Part shown: positions 10,666 through 20,228 of the stretch, piece by piece
Position numbering within the stretch: the first letter of the stretch is position 1
Layout: each line of letters opens with the position of its first letter
NCBI RefSeq assembly: GCF_016908635.1
Contig: NZ_JAFBEG010000004.1
Coordinates: 108,308-172,307 of the forward strand
DNA: 64,000 bases
DNA from: Sporohalobacter salinus
GTDB taxonomy: Bacteria > Bacillota > Halanaerobiia > Halobacteroidales > Acetohalobiaceae
Reading direction: 5' to 3'
The notes under the pieces: generated by a model
Databases searched by the model: none
What the model saw: only the letters and a program-made list of their open reading frames with translations
What the model was told of the DNA's origin: nothing
Made by a program: the position numbers and the translations under genes

Positions 10666-11133
10666 ATTTTTAAGGATAGACTTGAAGATTCAATCCAGTT
10701 GGGCATGATGTCTGGTGTTTTATGTAATCTACCTAAAATAATATTGATGGGGATTTTTAAATATACGGGTTTAATAAAGTATAGTTTTGCTCAAATGAGT
10801 GCTGGAGTTTTTATTAGGGAAGATGCTCTTTCAAACCCTTTTTCTTTAGCTATAGGAGTTGTGTCTGATTTTGCTGTTGCATCGCTATTAGGGATACTGC
10901 TTGTTTATATCATGAGAATAACAGGAAAAGATTATCCAATTTCAAAAGGGGTTCTTTATGGAATTATGATTCATATTGTAGTTTATGGAGTAGCTAAAAC
11001 ATTAAATATTACTTCAGTTGAGTTATTGAATCCACTAGCTAATTTTATAGTATTATTTCCTAATATTATATTTGGTATTTTTAATGCTTTGTTTATTGAG
11101 CGTTATGGGATTTTAGATTCAGATGAATTCTGA
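10666..11133 (+). CDS. Small four-helix membrane protein, probably initiated at an ATT codon
   Basis: A protein of about 155 residues with four hydrophobic segments and a short charged tail. Function unknown. It is a paralogue of the protein at 36224-36685. The N-terminal reading DRLEDSIQLGMMSGVLCNLP matches QIEDSMFLGGLAGIIGSIP there. That stretch lies upstream of the first usual start (TTG 10699), and an in-frame stop at 10645-10647 leaves no ATG, GTG or TTG before it. AGGAGGTGG at 10651-10659 stands nine bases before an in-frame ATT at 10666, which is the best start. An assembly error that removed an ATG is the alternative. Confidence 0.7.
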   Translation: MFKDRLEDSIQLGMMSGVLCNLPKIILMGIFKYTGLIKYSFAQMSAGVFIREDALSNPFSLAIGVVSDFAVASLLGILLVYIMRITGKDYPISKGVLYGIMIHIVVYGVAKTLNITSVELLNPLANFIVLFPNIIFGIFNALFIERYGILDSDEF

Positions 11134-11208
11134 TAACAGTTTGGATGTACAATGGCTAACGGGATAAGTTTTTTGTAGTTATTCACATCTTAATTATAAG
11201 GAGGTGAA

Positions 11209-11433
11209 ATGTTAGGCATAATGGATGATAATCAGAGTTTAGATAATGATTTAAGTGATAATGAAATTCTAGGAGATGAAGCATTTAATAATGAGGTAAC
11301 AAAGGATAAGGTTCGAGAAAATGAAGAGACTTCTAATACTGAAGAAGTAAGAGATTATGTAGAAAAAACTTATAATCCTTTTGGTAAGAAAGAACTGGAA
11401 GATAATATAGTAGAAAAAGATAATAAAAAATAA
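11209..11433 (+). CDS. Small acidic protein of unknown function
   Basis: A 74-residue, highly charged, Asn/Asp/Glu-rich protein with no hydrophobic segment and no motif I recognise; it is probably disordered. AAGGAGGTG stands four to five bases before the ATG at 11209, a tight spacing; ATG 11221 is an alternative. It follows the small membrane protein gene by 75 bases and is closed by a strong terminator, so the two may form one unit. Confidence 0.6.
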   Translation: MLGIMDDNQSLDNDLSDNEILGDEAFNNEVTKDKVRENEETSNTEEVRDYVEKTYNPFGKKELEDNIVEKDNKK

Positions 11434-11445
11434 TTTTTAGACTCC

Positions 11446-11489
11446 CCCCCTTAAAGTAGTTAATTTGATACTTTAAGGGGGTTCAATTT
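11446..11489 (+). terminator. Intrinsic terminator
   Basis: A 13-bp stem (CCCCCTTAAAGTA / TACTTTAAGGGGG) with a 10-base loop, followed by TTCAATTT. It lies just after the small acidic protein gene. Confidence 0.8.
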
Positions 11490-11633
11490 CATAGGGATTT
11501 AAATTGATTACTTAAGAGTTATCTTCATATATTTTTAGTTATTTTATATATAATTACAAAGATCTTATTATTTCTATTTATTTTGTCATTATTTTACTTT
11601 TTTTATAGGAGTTTAACGTTATCAGTGATTAAA

Positions 11634-11663
11634 TTGGTATTTTAGATTAATCTTTGGTATAAT
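11634..11663 (+). promoter_or_regulatory. Candidate vegetative promoter of the gyrase B-type gene
   Basis: TTGGTA (11634) and a consensus TATAAT (11658-11663) are 18 bases apart, about 50 bases upstream of the start codon. The -10 box is perfect; the -35 box is weak. Confidence 0.5.
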
Positions 11664-11675
11664 AACAATCAGTAA

Positions 11676-13625
<1,950 letters not shown>

Positions 13626-13715
13626 TATTATAGATTTTCAGAAAGTTTGGAGAATATAAGTATATATAAATGTGTATTATGTATATATTTATTAATAAAT
13701 AGTTGGAATTAATAA

Positions 13716-13758
13716 AATCTGTATCTTTAATTAATTAATTAAAGATACAGATTATTTT
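13716..13758 (+). terminator. Intrinsic terminator after gyrB
   Basis: A 38-base perfect palindrome with AATCTGTATCTTTAATTAA as its left arm (13716-13753), followed by an A/T run. It is about 90 bases after the stop codon. Confidence 0.8.
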
Positions 13759-13900
13759 TGTTATTAAAAAAATTCAATGAATTACTTCATATGTTTTTTA
13801 AATAAAAGGGATATTAATTGTAATCTAGAATTAATAGAAATAATAGGGTATTAGTTAGTAATTTGTTAATAAATATCGTAAATAGAAAGGGGCTATTTTA

Positions 13901-14667
13901 ATGATGGACTATTCTCCTTTTAAATCTAAAGTTTATGATGCTTGGTTTGATTTTTCATACAAGGTAAAGTAGGAACTAATGCTATAGGTACGGCTTTAAA
14001 GGTTGATAAGCCGTTGCAGGTGGTGGAGAAGAGCATTATTGTAAGGAATATCATACTTGGACGTGTTCTGCTGTTCCTATACATGACAAAAATGGTAAAT
14101 TGATAGGTGTTTTAGATATGTCTGGGCCTTGTGAACTAGTTCATCCACACACTTTAGGAATAGTTGTAGCAGCAGTGAAAGCAATTGAAAATCATTTTAT
14201 TAATCAGAATAAAGAAATAACAGGTGTAGTAAGTACTTTTAAGGAGTTAGAAGCTGTTCAAAATCTGGTTAATAGAATGGTTGGATCACAAGCTAAATTT
14301 ACTTTTGGAGATATAATTGGTCAGAGTACAGAATTACAAGAAGCAAAGCGACTGTCTCGTTTAGCAAGTAGGAATTTTTCGAATATTCTGTTATTAGGGG
14401 AAAGTGGAATTAGAAAAGATTTATTTTTTAGATTAAATAATTTCAGATAGAGCTTTGAAATTATTACAGAAATATGACTGGCCGGGTAATATTCGGGAGT
14501 TACAAAATATTATTCAAAGAGCAATGGTATTGACAGAAGATAGTAATCAAATTACTGTTAATGAATTACCAGAAAAATTAAAACACGGATTTGAAGTTGA
14601 AAATGTTGAAAGCCAAAAAGTTCCTTTGATGCCATTAGAAGAGGTTGAAAAGAAGCTTATTAAATAA
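13901..14667 (+). pseudogene. Broken sigma-54-dependent activator (AcoR-like)
   Basis: Remains of an enhancer-binding protein of the AcoR type. A sensor (GAF-like) segment reads GTNAIGTALKVDKPLQVV, then after a frameshift near 14020 EEHYCKEYHTWTCSAVPIHD. It continues into the start of the AAA+ domain (GDIIGQS, LLGESG) at about 14310-14410. Most of the AAA+ core, including the GAFTGA loop, is missing, and sequence resumes at YDWPGNIRELQNIIQRAM. A stop follows EEVEKKLIK, so the C-terminal Fis-type HTH is lost. There are thus an early stop, a frameshift, an internal deletion and a truncation. It probably once controlled the -24/-12 promoter at 18099. Confidence 0.85.
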
Positions 14668-14691
14668 GTAGGATATGTTTGATTTATAGAT

Positions 14692-14793
14692 TTTACCTCC
14701 GAATATTTTTTCTAAGGATAAAAATTCTATCTAAGAAAAAATATCGATGGGGATTTAGAGAAATCTAAATGCCTCCCGTATTTGGAAAGGAGT
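14692..14793 (+). promoter_or_regulatory. Moco/Tuco-type riboswitch in the AOR leader
   Basis: The leader contains ACCTCCG at the 5' side, an internal hairpin (TTTTTTCTAAGG...CTAAGAAAAAAT), a second hairpin (GATTTAGAGAAATC), and then GCCTCCCG with GGAAAGGAG at the 3' side. This order and these conserved blocks resemble the molybdenum/tungsten cofactor RNA motif, which binds Moco or its tungsten form. It ends 28 bases before the AOR start codon, so control of AOR translation or transcription is likely. Covariance-model scoring was not possible. Confidence 0.72.
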
Positions 14794-14820
14794 AAAATAA
14801 ATAAAGGAGGGGATAATAGT

Positions 14821-16551
14821 ATGAAAATTTATCGAGTGAACATGACTGAAGGTAAAGTTACTACTGAAGATGTGAAAGAGGATTATGCAGCTTTAGGAGG
14901 GCGAGGGCTTACATCTCAAATTATTGCAGATGAGGTGAAGCCAAATTGTAATCCAATAGGAGCCAAGAATAAATTAGTAATTGCTCCTGGATTATTATCT
15001 GGAACTAATGCACCGAGCTCTGGTCGATTATCTGTTGGGACTAAAAGCCCACTAACGGGTGGAATTAAAGAATCTAATGCTGGTGGTACTGCAGCTCAAA
15101 AGTTGGCTAAATTAGGTGTGAAAGCTATTGTGGTTGAAGGTAAACCTAAAGATGGGAAGTTTTACACTATGATGGTGAATAAGAATGGGGTCAAGTTAGA
15201 AGATTCATCGGCTGATTTATTAGGTAAAGGCAATTATGAAGTGATGGAAAAGATGCAAAAAGAATTAGGAGAAGATGTTTCTGTAATGTCTATTGGTCAG
15301 GCTGGTGAGTATAAGCTACAGTCTGCTTCTATTGCGGTGTCTGACCCTGAAGGTCGTCCTACTCGACATTGTGGACGTGGTGGTACTGGTGCTGTAATGG
15401 GTTCTAAAGGACTTAAAACAATAGTAATTGATGATACTGATGCTCCAGGAGTTTCTATAGTTGATAAGGATGCTTTCAAAAAATCTGCTCGTGCGTTAGC
15501 TAAAGCTTTATTAGATCATCCAGTATGTGGAGAGGGATTACCGGAGTATGGAACATCAATTTTAATTAATATTTTAAATGAATCCGGTGGATTACCAACT
15601 CAAAACTTTCGGAGGGGAAGATTTGAAGGAGCAGATGAGATTAGTGGTGAAACAATAGCTGAAGTTATTAATGAGCGTGGGGGCAATACGACTCATGCTT
15701 GTCATCCAGGTTGTGTTATGAGATGTTCTCAGATTTATAATGATAAAGATGGTAATTATTTAACTGGTGGTTTTGAATATGAAACAATTTGGGGCTTTGG
15801 TGCTAATTCTGAAGTTGATGATATAGATGCTATTGCTAAGATGGATCGTATTTGTGATGATGTTGGAGTAGATACTATTGAAATGGCTACTACTATAGGT
15901 GTTGCTATGGAAGCAGGTGTTATTGAGTTTGGTGATGCTGAGGGAGCAATTGATCTTTTAAAAGAAATAGGTAAAGGTACACCTATTGGTAGAATTATTG
16001 GAAATGGGACTGGATTTACTGCTAAAGCCTTTGGTGTTACTCGGGTTCCAGTAGTTAAGAATCAAGGTATTCCAGCTTATGACCCACGTGCTGTTAAAGG
16101 TGTAGGTGTAACTTATGCAACGAGTACCATGGGAGCAGATCATACAGCTGGTTATGCTGTAACATCTAATATTCTTGATATTGGTGGTACTGTAGATCCA
16201 TTAGATAAAGAAGGGCAAATTGATTTGTCGAGAGATCTACAGATAGCTACTGCTGCAGTAGATAGTACAGGGCTTTGCGTTTTTGCTGCATTTGCAATTT
16301 TAGATAATGACGAAGCTTTACCGGCTGTAGTAGATATGCTTAATGCACAGTATGGTTTAGAATTAGAGGTTGGTGATGTTACTGAATTAGGTAAATCTAT
16401 TCTTAAAGTTGAAAGAGATTTCAATACTAGAGCTGGTTTTGATAATACTGATGATCGGTTACCTGATTTCTTTGTAGAAGAAGAGTGCTCACCTTATGAT
16501 GTTAAATTTGATATAACTGATAAGGAACTTGATGAAGTTTATGACTTCTAG
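14821..16551 (+). CDS. Aldehyde ferredoxin oxidoreductase family protein (tungsten enzyme)
   Basis: A 576-residue member of the AOR family, which oxidises aldehydes to acids with ferredoxin, using a bis-pterin tungsten cofactor and a [4Fe-4S] cluster. The N-terminal pterin-binding domain (GGRGLTSQI, SSGRLSVGTKSPLTGG) and the Cys-rich cluster motif CHPGCVMRC are visible, with a further Cys in TGLCVFAAF. The start is ATG 14821 behind AAAGGAGGGG; an in-frame TTG at 14782 would lie inside the riboswitch and is rejected. Downstream MoaD- and ThiF-like genes fit cofactor supply. The exact aldehyde substrate is unknown. Confidence 0.9.
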   Translation: MKIYRVNMTEGKVTTEDVKEDYAALGGRGLTSQIIADEVKPNCNPIGAKNKLVIAPGLLSGTNAPSSGRLSVGTKSPLTGGIKESNAGGTAAQKLAKLGVKAIVVEGKPKDGKFYTMMVNKNGVKLEDSSADLLGKGNYEVMEKMQKELGEDVSVMSIGQAGEYKLQSASIAVSDPEGRPTRHCGRGGTGAVMGSKGLKTIVIDDTDAPGVSIVDKDAFKKSARALAKALLDHPVCGEGLPEYGTSILINILNESGGLPTQNFRRGRFEGADEISGETIAEVINERGGNTTHACHPGCVMRCSQIYNDKDGNYLTGGFEYETIWGFGANSEVDDIDAIAKMDRICDDVGVDTIEMATTIGVAMEAGVIEFGDAEGAIDLLKEIGKGTPIGRIIGNGTGFTAKAFGVTRVPVVKNQGIPAYDPRAVKGVGVTYATSTMGADHTAGYAVTSNILDIGGTVDPLDKEGQIDLSRDLQIATAAVDSTGLCVFAAFAILDNDEALPAVVDMLNAQYGLELEVGDVTELGKSILKVERDFNTRAGFDNTDDRLPDFFVEEECSPYDVKFDITDKELDEVYDF

Positions 16552-16590
16552 TTGTAAGTGATTAGATAATAGCAATAGGGGATGATGAGG

Positions 16591-16824
16591 ATGGAAGTAA
16601 CAGTAAGATTATTTGCTACCTTAAAAGATTTGCTGCCAGAGGATAAGAAAAAGATTTCGATAGAGTTAGAAGCAGGTAGTACAGTTAATGAGGTAATTGA
16701 ATATTTTGAGATTCCTCAGGAAAAACCTTTGATTATTAAAGTTAATGGAAGACATGGGTCGAAAAGTACAATATTAGAAGATAGGGATAGAGTTGGTATC
16801 TTTCCTCCAGTAGGGGGAGGATAA
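16591..16824 (+). CDS. MoaD/ThiS-family sulfur carrier protein
   Basis: A 77-residue ubiquitin-fold protein ending in VGGG, the Gly-Gly tail that is adenylated and thiocarboxylated in MoaD and ThiS. It carries the typical VRLFATLKDLLP opening and a DRVGIFPPVGGG end. Its role would be to donate sulfur to the dithiolene of the tungsten pterin cofactor. AGGGG (16577-16581) is best placed for ATG 16591; ATGs at 16582 and 16585 are too close. It lies 39 bases after AOR and upstream of its likely activating enzyme. Confidence 0.88.
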   Translation: MEVTVRLFATLKDLLPEDKKKISIELEAGSTVNEVIEYFEIPQEKPLIIKVNGRHGSKSTILEDRDRVGIFPPVGGG

Positions 16825-16905
16825 AGCTCGAATCTGCGGAGGATAAAAAATAATTTTTGTTCATCTTTTGTCCTTCGCTTTTTATATTTTTTGGAGGAAT
16901 TTAAA

Positions 16906-17574
16906 ATGGATTTCTTACAAAGACAGAAATTAATGTTTAGTAAAGAAGAATTAAAAGAAATTTCTGGATTAACTGTTTTAATAGCTGGAGCAGGAGGATT
17001 AGGAACTCATCAAGTTATAGAATTACAGAGAGCTGGGGTTAAAAAAATATATTTAATAGATTCTGATAAAATTGAAATATCTAATTTAAATCGTCAAGTT
17101 TTATATGGAAGAGATGATATAGGAGAATTTAAGGCAATTAAGGCTAAAGAAATTCTCGATGATTTTAAATTAGGAACGAAAATTGTAGCTATTACTAAAA
17201 GAGTTACTGAAGATACAGAAATTCCTTCAGATGTTGATTTGATTTTTGATGCCTTGGATAATTTTGAAAGCAGATATGAATTAGAAAAGTTAGCTGCTAA
17301 ATATAAATTGCCGTTGATTCATGGTGGAGTTAGTTCTTGGTATGGTCAAATAACAACTATTATACCTGATAAAACTTCTAGCTTAAAGGAAATAATTGGC
17401 TCGGAACAATCTAAGGCTAAGGAAATTCCAGTTTTTTCACCAGTAGTTTCCGTTATTGCATCTTTACAAGTTATTGAAGGATTTAAGGTTATATTAAATA
17501 AAGAAGATACATTAATAAATAAGTTATTAATAATTGATTTAAGTGATTATTCTTTAAGTGAAATTGAGATATAG
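16906..17574 (+). CDS. ThiF/MoeB/HesA-family adenylyltransferase
   Basis: A 222-residue E1-like enzyme expected to adenylate the C-terminal glycine of a MoaD-like partner. The nucleotide-binding GAGGLGTH, the NLNRQVLYG motif and DALDNFESRY are conserved. The protein contains no cysteine at all, so it lacks both the CxxC pairs that bind zinc in MoeB and any E1-type catalytic Cys. The start is ATG 16906 with GGAGG at 16893-16897. It lies between two MoaD-like genes in the AOR cluster, which supports a dedicated role there. Confidence 0.88.
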   Translation: MDFLQRQKLMFSKEELKEISGLTVLIAGAGGLGTHQVIELQRAGVKKIYLIDSDKIEISNLNRQVLYGRDDIGEFKAIKAKEILDDFKLGTKIVAITKRVTEDTEIPSDVDLIFDALDNFESRYELEKLAAKYKLPLIHGGVSSWYGQITTIIPDKTSSLKEIIGSEQSKAKEIPVFSPVVSVIASLQVIEGFKVILNKEDTLINKLLIIDLSDYSLSEIEI

Positions 17575-17638
17575 TATATAATTTAATATTTATATCTATT
17601 GATTATAATTAATTTAAGATTAACCTCTTGTTTATCTA

Positions 17639-17947
17639 GTGAAAAAGAATTTATCAACATCAAAATCGGCTAAGACAGTAGAAGTAAGAGGGTTTGGGAA
17701 ACTTAAAAAAGTCTTTAATGATAGGGGATGGTCATTTCCTATTTATTTCAAATTAGAAGAAGAATGTTCTGCAATTGAATTGGCAAGACAGATGGATTTG
17801 CCATTAGAAAAGATAGAATCTTTAATTATAAATGGTCAAGCTACTTCATTGCAGAAGGGAGAGGTTGAGTTTGATGACCGAATAGCTTTTGTTCCTCCAG
17901 GTACCCCAGGACCATATAGAGCTATCTTAGGAATGGTTGAAAAATAA
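17639..17947 (+). CDS. MoaD-like ubiquitin-fold protein without a Gly-Gly tail
   Basis: A 102-residue protein whose core (TVEVRGFGKLKKVF, IINGQ, DDRIAFVPPGTPGPYR) matches MoaD-like proteins often found next to AOR genes. The tail is AILGMVEK, not Gly-Gly, so it probably does not carry sulfur. A scaffolding or subunit-like role with AOR is possible but not shown. The only usable start is GTG 17639. No ribosome-binding site is seen, and an in-frame stop lies just upstream. A TATAAT at 17604-17609 could give a short leader. Confidence 0.7.
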   Translation: MKKNLSTSKSAKTVEVRGFGKLKKVFNDRGWSFPIYFKLEEECSAIELARQMDLPLEKIESLIINGQATSLQKGEVEFDDRIAFVPPGTPGPYRAILGMVEK

Positions 17948-17970
17948 ATTAATTACTGTTTCATTTAGAG

Positions 17971-17995
17971 AAACTGTTGAATAATGATACAGTTT
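17971..17995. promoter_or_regulatory. Candidate upstream activator site for the sigma-54 promoter
   Basis: AAACTGT and ACAGTTT face each other across 11 bases, about 105 bases upstream of the -24/-12 promoter. That is the usual distance for enhancer sites of sigma-54 activators. The likely activator gene (13901-14667) is broken. Confidence 0.4.
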
Positions 17996-18014
17996 GGTTT
18001 GTGAAATTATAGTT

Positions 18015-18051
18015 AAGGGATAACTACTTTTAAGTAGTTATCCCTTTTTTT
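18015..18051 (+). terminator. Intrinsic terminator after the AOR cluster
   Basis: A 15-bp stem (AAGGGATAACTACTT / AAGTAGTTATCCCTT) followed by a T run. It closes the AOR-MoaD-ThiF-MoaD unit. Confidence 0.88.
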
Positions 18052-18098
18052 ATTGAATTGATAGGGTTTATAAAAAAATAATAATATTTTTATTATTT

Positions 18099-18113
18099 TG
18101 GTATGGGACTTGC
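18099..18113 (+). promoter_or_regulatory. Sigma-54 (-24/-12) promoter
   Basis: TGGTATG, four bases, then TTGC gives the exact spacing of the sigma-54 consensus TGGCACG-N4-TTGC. It lies 49 bases upstream of the first remnant of the decayed dehydrogenase operon, so this is the relict promoter of that operon. Confidence 0.7.
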
Positions 18114-18161
18114 GTTTAATATATAGGTGAAGAGTAATTCAATAAAAGGGGGGAGGGATTA

Positions 18162-18218
18162 ATGAAGGTTGATTATGCAGTTCAAATTGGGTCTGGAGTT
18201 GATTTGCATGGGCAATAA
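18162..18218 (+). pseudogene. 5' remnant of a Lin0512-family gene
   Basis: An 18-codon open frame, MKVDYAVQIGSGVDLHGQ, behind a GGGGGAGGG ribosome-binding site. It resembles the first residues of Lin0512-family proteins (pattern VDLHGQD), but the rest of that gene is gone. Its TAA overlaps the ATG of the E1-beta remnant. Confidence 0.5.
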
Positions 18219-18613
18219 TGAAAAATTTAACCTATGCTGAAGCTTTAAGAGAAGCAATGGCCGAAGAAATGGAACGAGATAGTTCCGTATTTATAATGGG
18301 AGAAGATGTTGGACTATTTGGTGGATGTTTTGGAGTAACAGGAGATTTAGTGGAAAGATTTGGGGAAGAAAGAGTTAAAGATACTCCAATTACTGAAACT
18401 GCAATTGTTGGAGGAGCTGTAGGAGCGGCAATGACTGGCAGTCGTCCAGTAGCTGAACTTATGTTTGCTAGTTTTATGGGCGTTGCGATGGATGAAATAT
18501 TCAATCAGGCAGCTAAAATGTGTTATATGACAGGTTGACAAGCTATAAAGTGCCTATGGTACTTAGAACTCCTTTAGGAGGTGGGATAGGAGCTGCTGCT
18601 CAACATTCAGTAT
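18218..18613 (+). pseudogene. Broken 2-oxoacid/acetoin dehydrogenase E1 component, beta subunit
   Basis: The first about 106 codons read as a good E1-beta N-terminus (TYAEALREAMAEEMERD, GEDVGLFGG, DTPITETAIVGGAVGAAM, FNQAAKMCYMTG). A stop at 18536-18538 is followed, in another frame, by SYKVPMVLRTPLGGGIGAAAQHS, which is the expected continuation. A small indel therefore broke the gene, and the remaining two thirds are deleted. With the sigma-54 promoter and the AcoR-like remnant, an acetoin dehydrogenase operon is the likeliest origin. Confidence 0.85.
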
Positions 18614-18811
18614 GTAATGATGGATAGGCTAATTCCTACAGAAGATAAGGAGTTAGCAGTTAAATTAGAAGAAAAACTTAAAGAAAAGGGAATTGAAATC
18701 AAAACTAATACTCAAGTGAAAGAAGTTAGCGGTAAAAAGAAAAAAATCAAAAGTTTATTTTCTTTTGAAATTTGTTTTTATCCAAATACAACCAAACTTA
18801 AACAGAACTAA
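18614..18811 (+). pseudogene. Remnant of a dihydrolipoamide dehydrogenase (E3)
   Basis: The frame ILPTEDKEL-like (here LIPTEDKELAVKLEEKLKEKG) and NTQVKEV match the middle of E3 flavoproteins, before the NAD domain ends. Only about 45 family-like codons remain, followed by unrelated sequence to a stop. It is joined directly to the E1-beta remnant, which implies a deletion that removed the E2 gene. Confidence 0.65.
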
Positions 18812-18885
18812 AACAAAACTAAAAGATAAAAAACACAATAAAACATAAATTAAACCTTGTAAAATAAAAGAGAATATGTTATTAT
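18788..18885 (+). promoter_or_regulatory. Operator repeats and promoter of the TIM-like isomerase gene
   Basis: Direct repeats of the type AAACTTAAAC / GAACTAAAAC / AAAACTAAAAG (18792-18824) precede a promoter with TTGTAA (18857-18862), a 17-base spacer and TATTAT (18880-18885). The block from AAACCTTG to the -10 box is nearly the same as that upstream of rpiB (25854-25919). A/C-rich direct repeats fit a DeoR-family operator, and a DeoR gene lies in the cluster. The block overlaps the 3' end of the E3 remnant. Confidence 0.65.
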
Positions 18886-19022
18886 GATGGTGAAGATAGT
18901 AATAAAATAAATATTTTTGAATGTTTTTTAATAAGATGATCAGTTAGTAATATTCAAATAGTTAAGTTTTAAGATTTACATGGATTTATATAATTATTTA
19001 AAAGGAGTGATTATTTAAAATC

Positions 19023-19805
19023 ATGGATAAAATATATTTAGGTACAAATTGGAAGATGCATAAAACAATTAATGAAACAGAATTATATTTAAAAGAATTA
19101 AATAAAAATTTAAATAATATTGATTTTAATAAAATTAAGTTATTTGTAATTCCTCCTTATACTTCTTTAAATAAAGCGAGAAAAGAATTAGTAGATAGTA
19201 ATATATTATTGGGAGCACAGAATATGCATTGGAAAAGAGAGGGAGCCTATACAGGAGAGATTTCTCCGTTAATGTTAGATGAAATAGGAGTAGATATTGT
19301 TGAACTTGGCCATTCTGAGCGACGGCAATATTATAATGAAAATAATATAGACATAAATAAAAAGGCTAAAACTGCATTAGATTTTAATTTTACTCCTTTA
19401 ATCTGTGTGGGAGAAAACTATGAAGCAAAAAAATATGGAATTAGCGAAGAAATGATAAGAAAACAATTAAAAATTATTTTTAATAATATAAAAAGAGAGG
19501 AAGCAAAAAAACTTTTAATAGCTTATGAACCAGTATGGGCAATAGGAGAAAAAGGAGAACCAGCCAAACCAGAATACGCAGAGAAAATTCATATATTAAT
19601 AAGAAGCTATCTTGAAGAAAAATATGATAATATGACTTCTAAAAATATCCCACTCATTTATGGAGGTAGTGTAAATAACGAAAATGCTCTTAAATTTTTA
19701 ACTAGAACTAATATAGATGGTTTGTTTATAGGAAGAGCTGCTTGGGATGTAGAATCCTTTTTAAATATAATTCATAAAATAAACTTCTTTAAGTATAATT
19801 CATAA
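19023..19805 (+). CDS. Triosephosphate-isomerase-family isomerase, possibly tetrulose-phosphate specific
   Basis: A 260-residue TIM-barrel protein with the catalytic set of the family: Asn9/Lys11 in GTNWKMHK, His in GHSERR and Glu in YEPVWAIG. The active-site lid differs from true TpiA: instead of a TGKTAT-type loop it has IGEKGEPAKPEYA, one residue longer and of the kind seen in TIM paralogues that isomerise tetrulose phosphates (EryH/LerI type). Its operator matches that of rpiB, not a glycolytic operon. An ATG at 19023 follows AAAGGAGTG. Ordinary TpiA activity remains possible. Confidence 0.8.
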   Translation: MDKIYLGTNWKMHKTINETELYLKELNKNLNNIDFNKIKLFVIPPYTSLNKARKELVDSNILLGAQNMHWKREGAYTGEISPLMLDEIGVDIVELGHSERRQYYNENNIDINKKAKTALDFNFTPLICVGENYEAKKYGISEEMIRKQLKIIFNNIKREEAKKLLIAYEPVWAIGEKGEPAKPEYAEKIHILIRSYLEEKYDNMTSKNIPLIYGGSVNNENALKFLTRTNIDGLFIGRAAWDVESFLNIIHKINFFKYNS

Positions 19806-20228
19806 GAAATATTCTGAATTTTTAGAATATATATTCATTTCGTATCTATTAATTTTTTAAGTAAGTAAAGTAGCGATACCTACCTTATAGAAAAAGAATA
19901 TCTTTCACAGGAATATAATCTTAGGTTTTCTAAGTTGTGTATATCATTTGTATTAACTTTAAGCAATCAAATATTCTTCTTTAGTTTTAAAATTTATTTG
20001 TAATTAAAAATAGCTTTAAAAATTATGATAATTTATTTTATTAATATAATTTGAAAATTCAAAAAATTCATACCTAAAATAATAATTAATAGTTTATAGA
20101 ATTTATAATTGTGAAACTCTATAAAGGGAGGGATTATAATTTAATTAATTAGATTATTATTTTGAAAGTTTTTTAGATTTATTTTAAATGACTAAATCTT
20201 ATTAAAAATAAGAGGAGGTAATTTATTT
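19806..20228. other. Intergenic region, no gene found
   Basis: A 423-base AT-rich stretch. TATAAT-like boxes occur, for example near 20044. There is an isolated ribosome-binding-like AAAGGGAGGG at about 20121-20130, followed within a few codons by stops in each frame. It may be a long leader of the next gene. No stem followed by a T run and no known RNA motif was recognised. Confidence 0.4.

Noticed and set aside
14100..14667. Two intact small regulator genes instead of one pseudogene
   Set aside because: The frames join into one sigma-54 activator interrupted by a frameshift, a deletion of the AAA+ core and loss of the HTH; neither has its own ribosome-binding site.
14782..14820. A longer AOR protein starting at an in-frame TTG at 14782
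   Set aside because: The extra codons lie within the riboswitch and its GGAAAGGAG arm, and an excellent AAAGGAGGGG site stands directly before ATG 14821.
15297..16424. Minus-strand frames inside the AOR gene
   Set aside because: They are shadows of a well-conserved coding sequence, with no ribosome-binding sites or family motifs.
20116..20150. A small gene behind the orphan GGGAGGG at about 20125
   Set aside because: All frames after it close within a few codons and no ATG, GTG or TTG is suitably placed.
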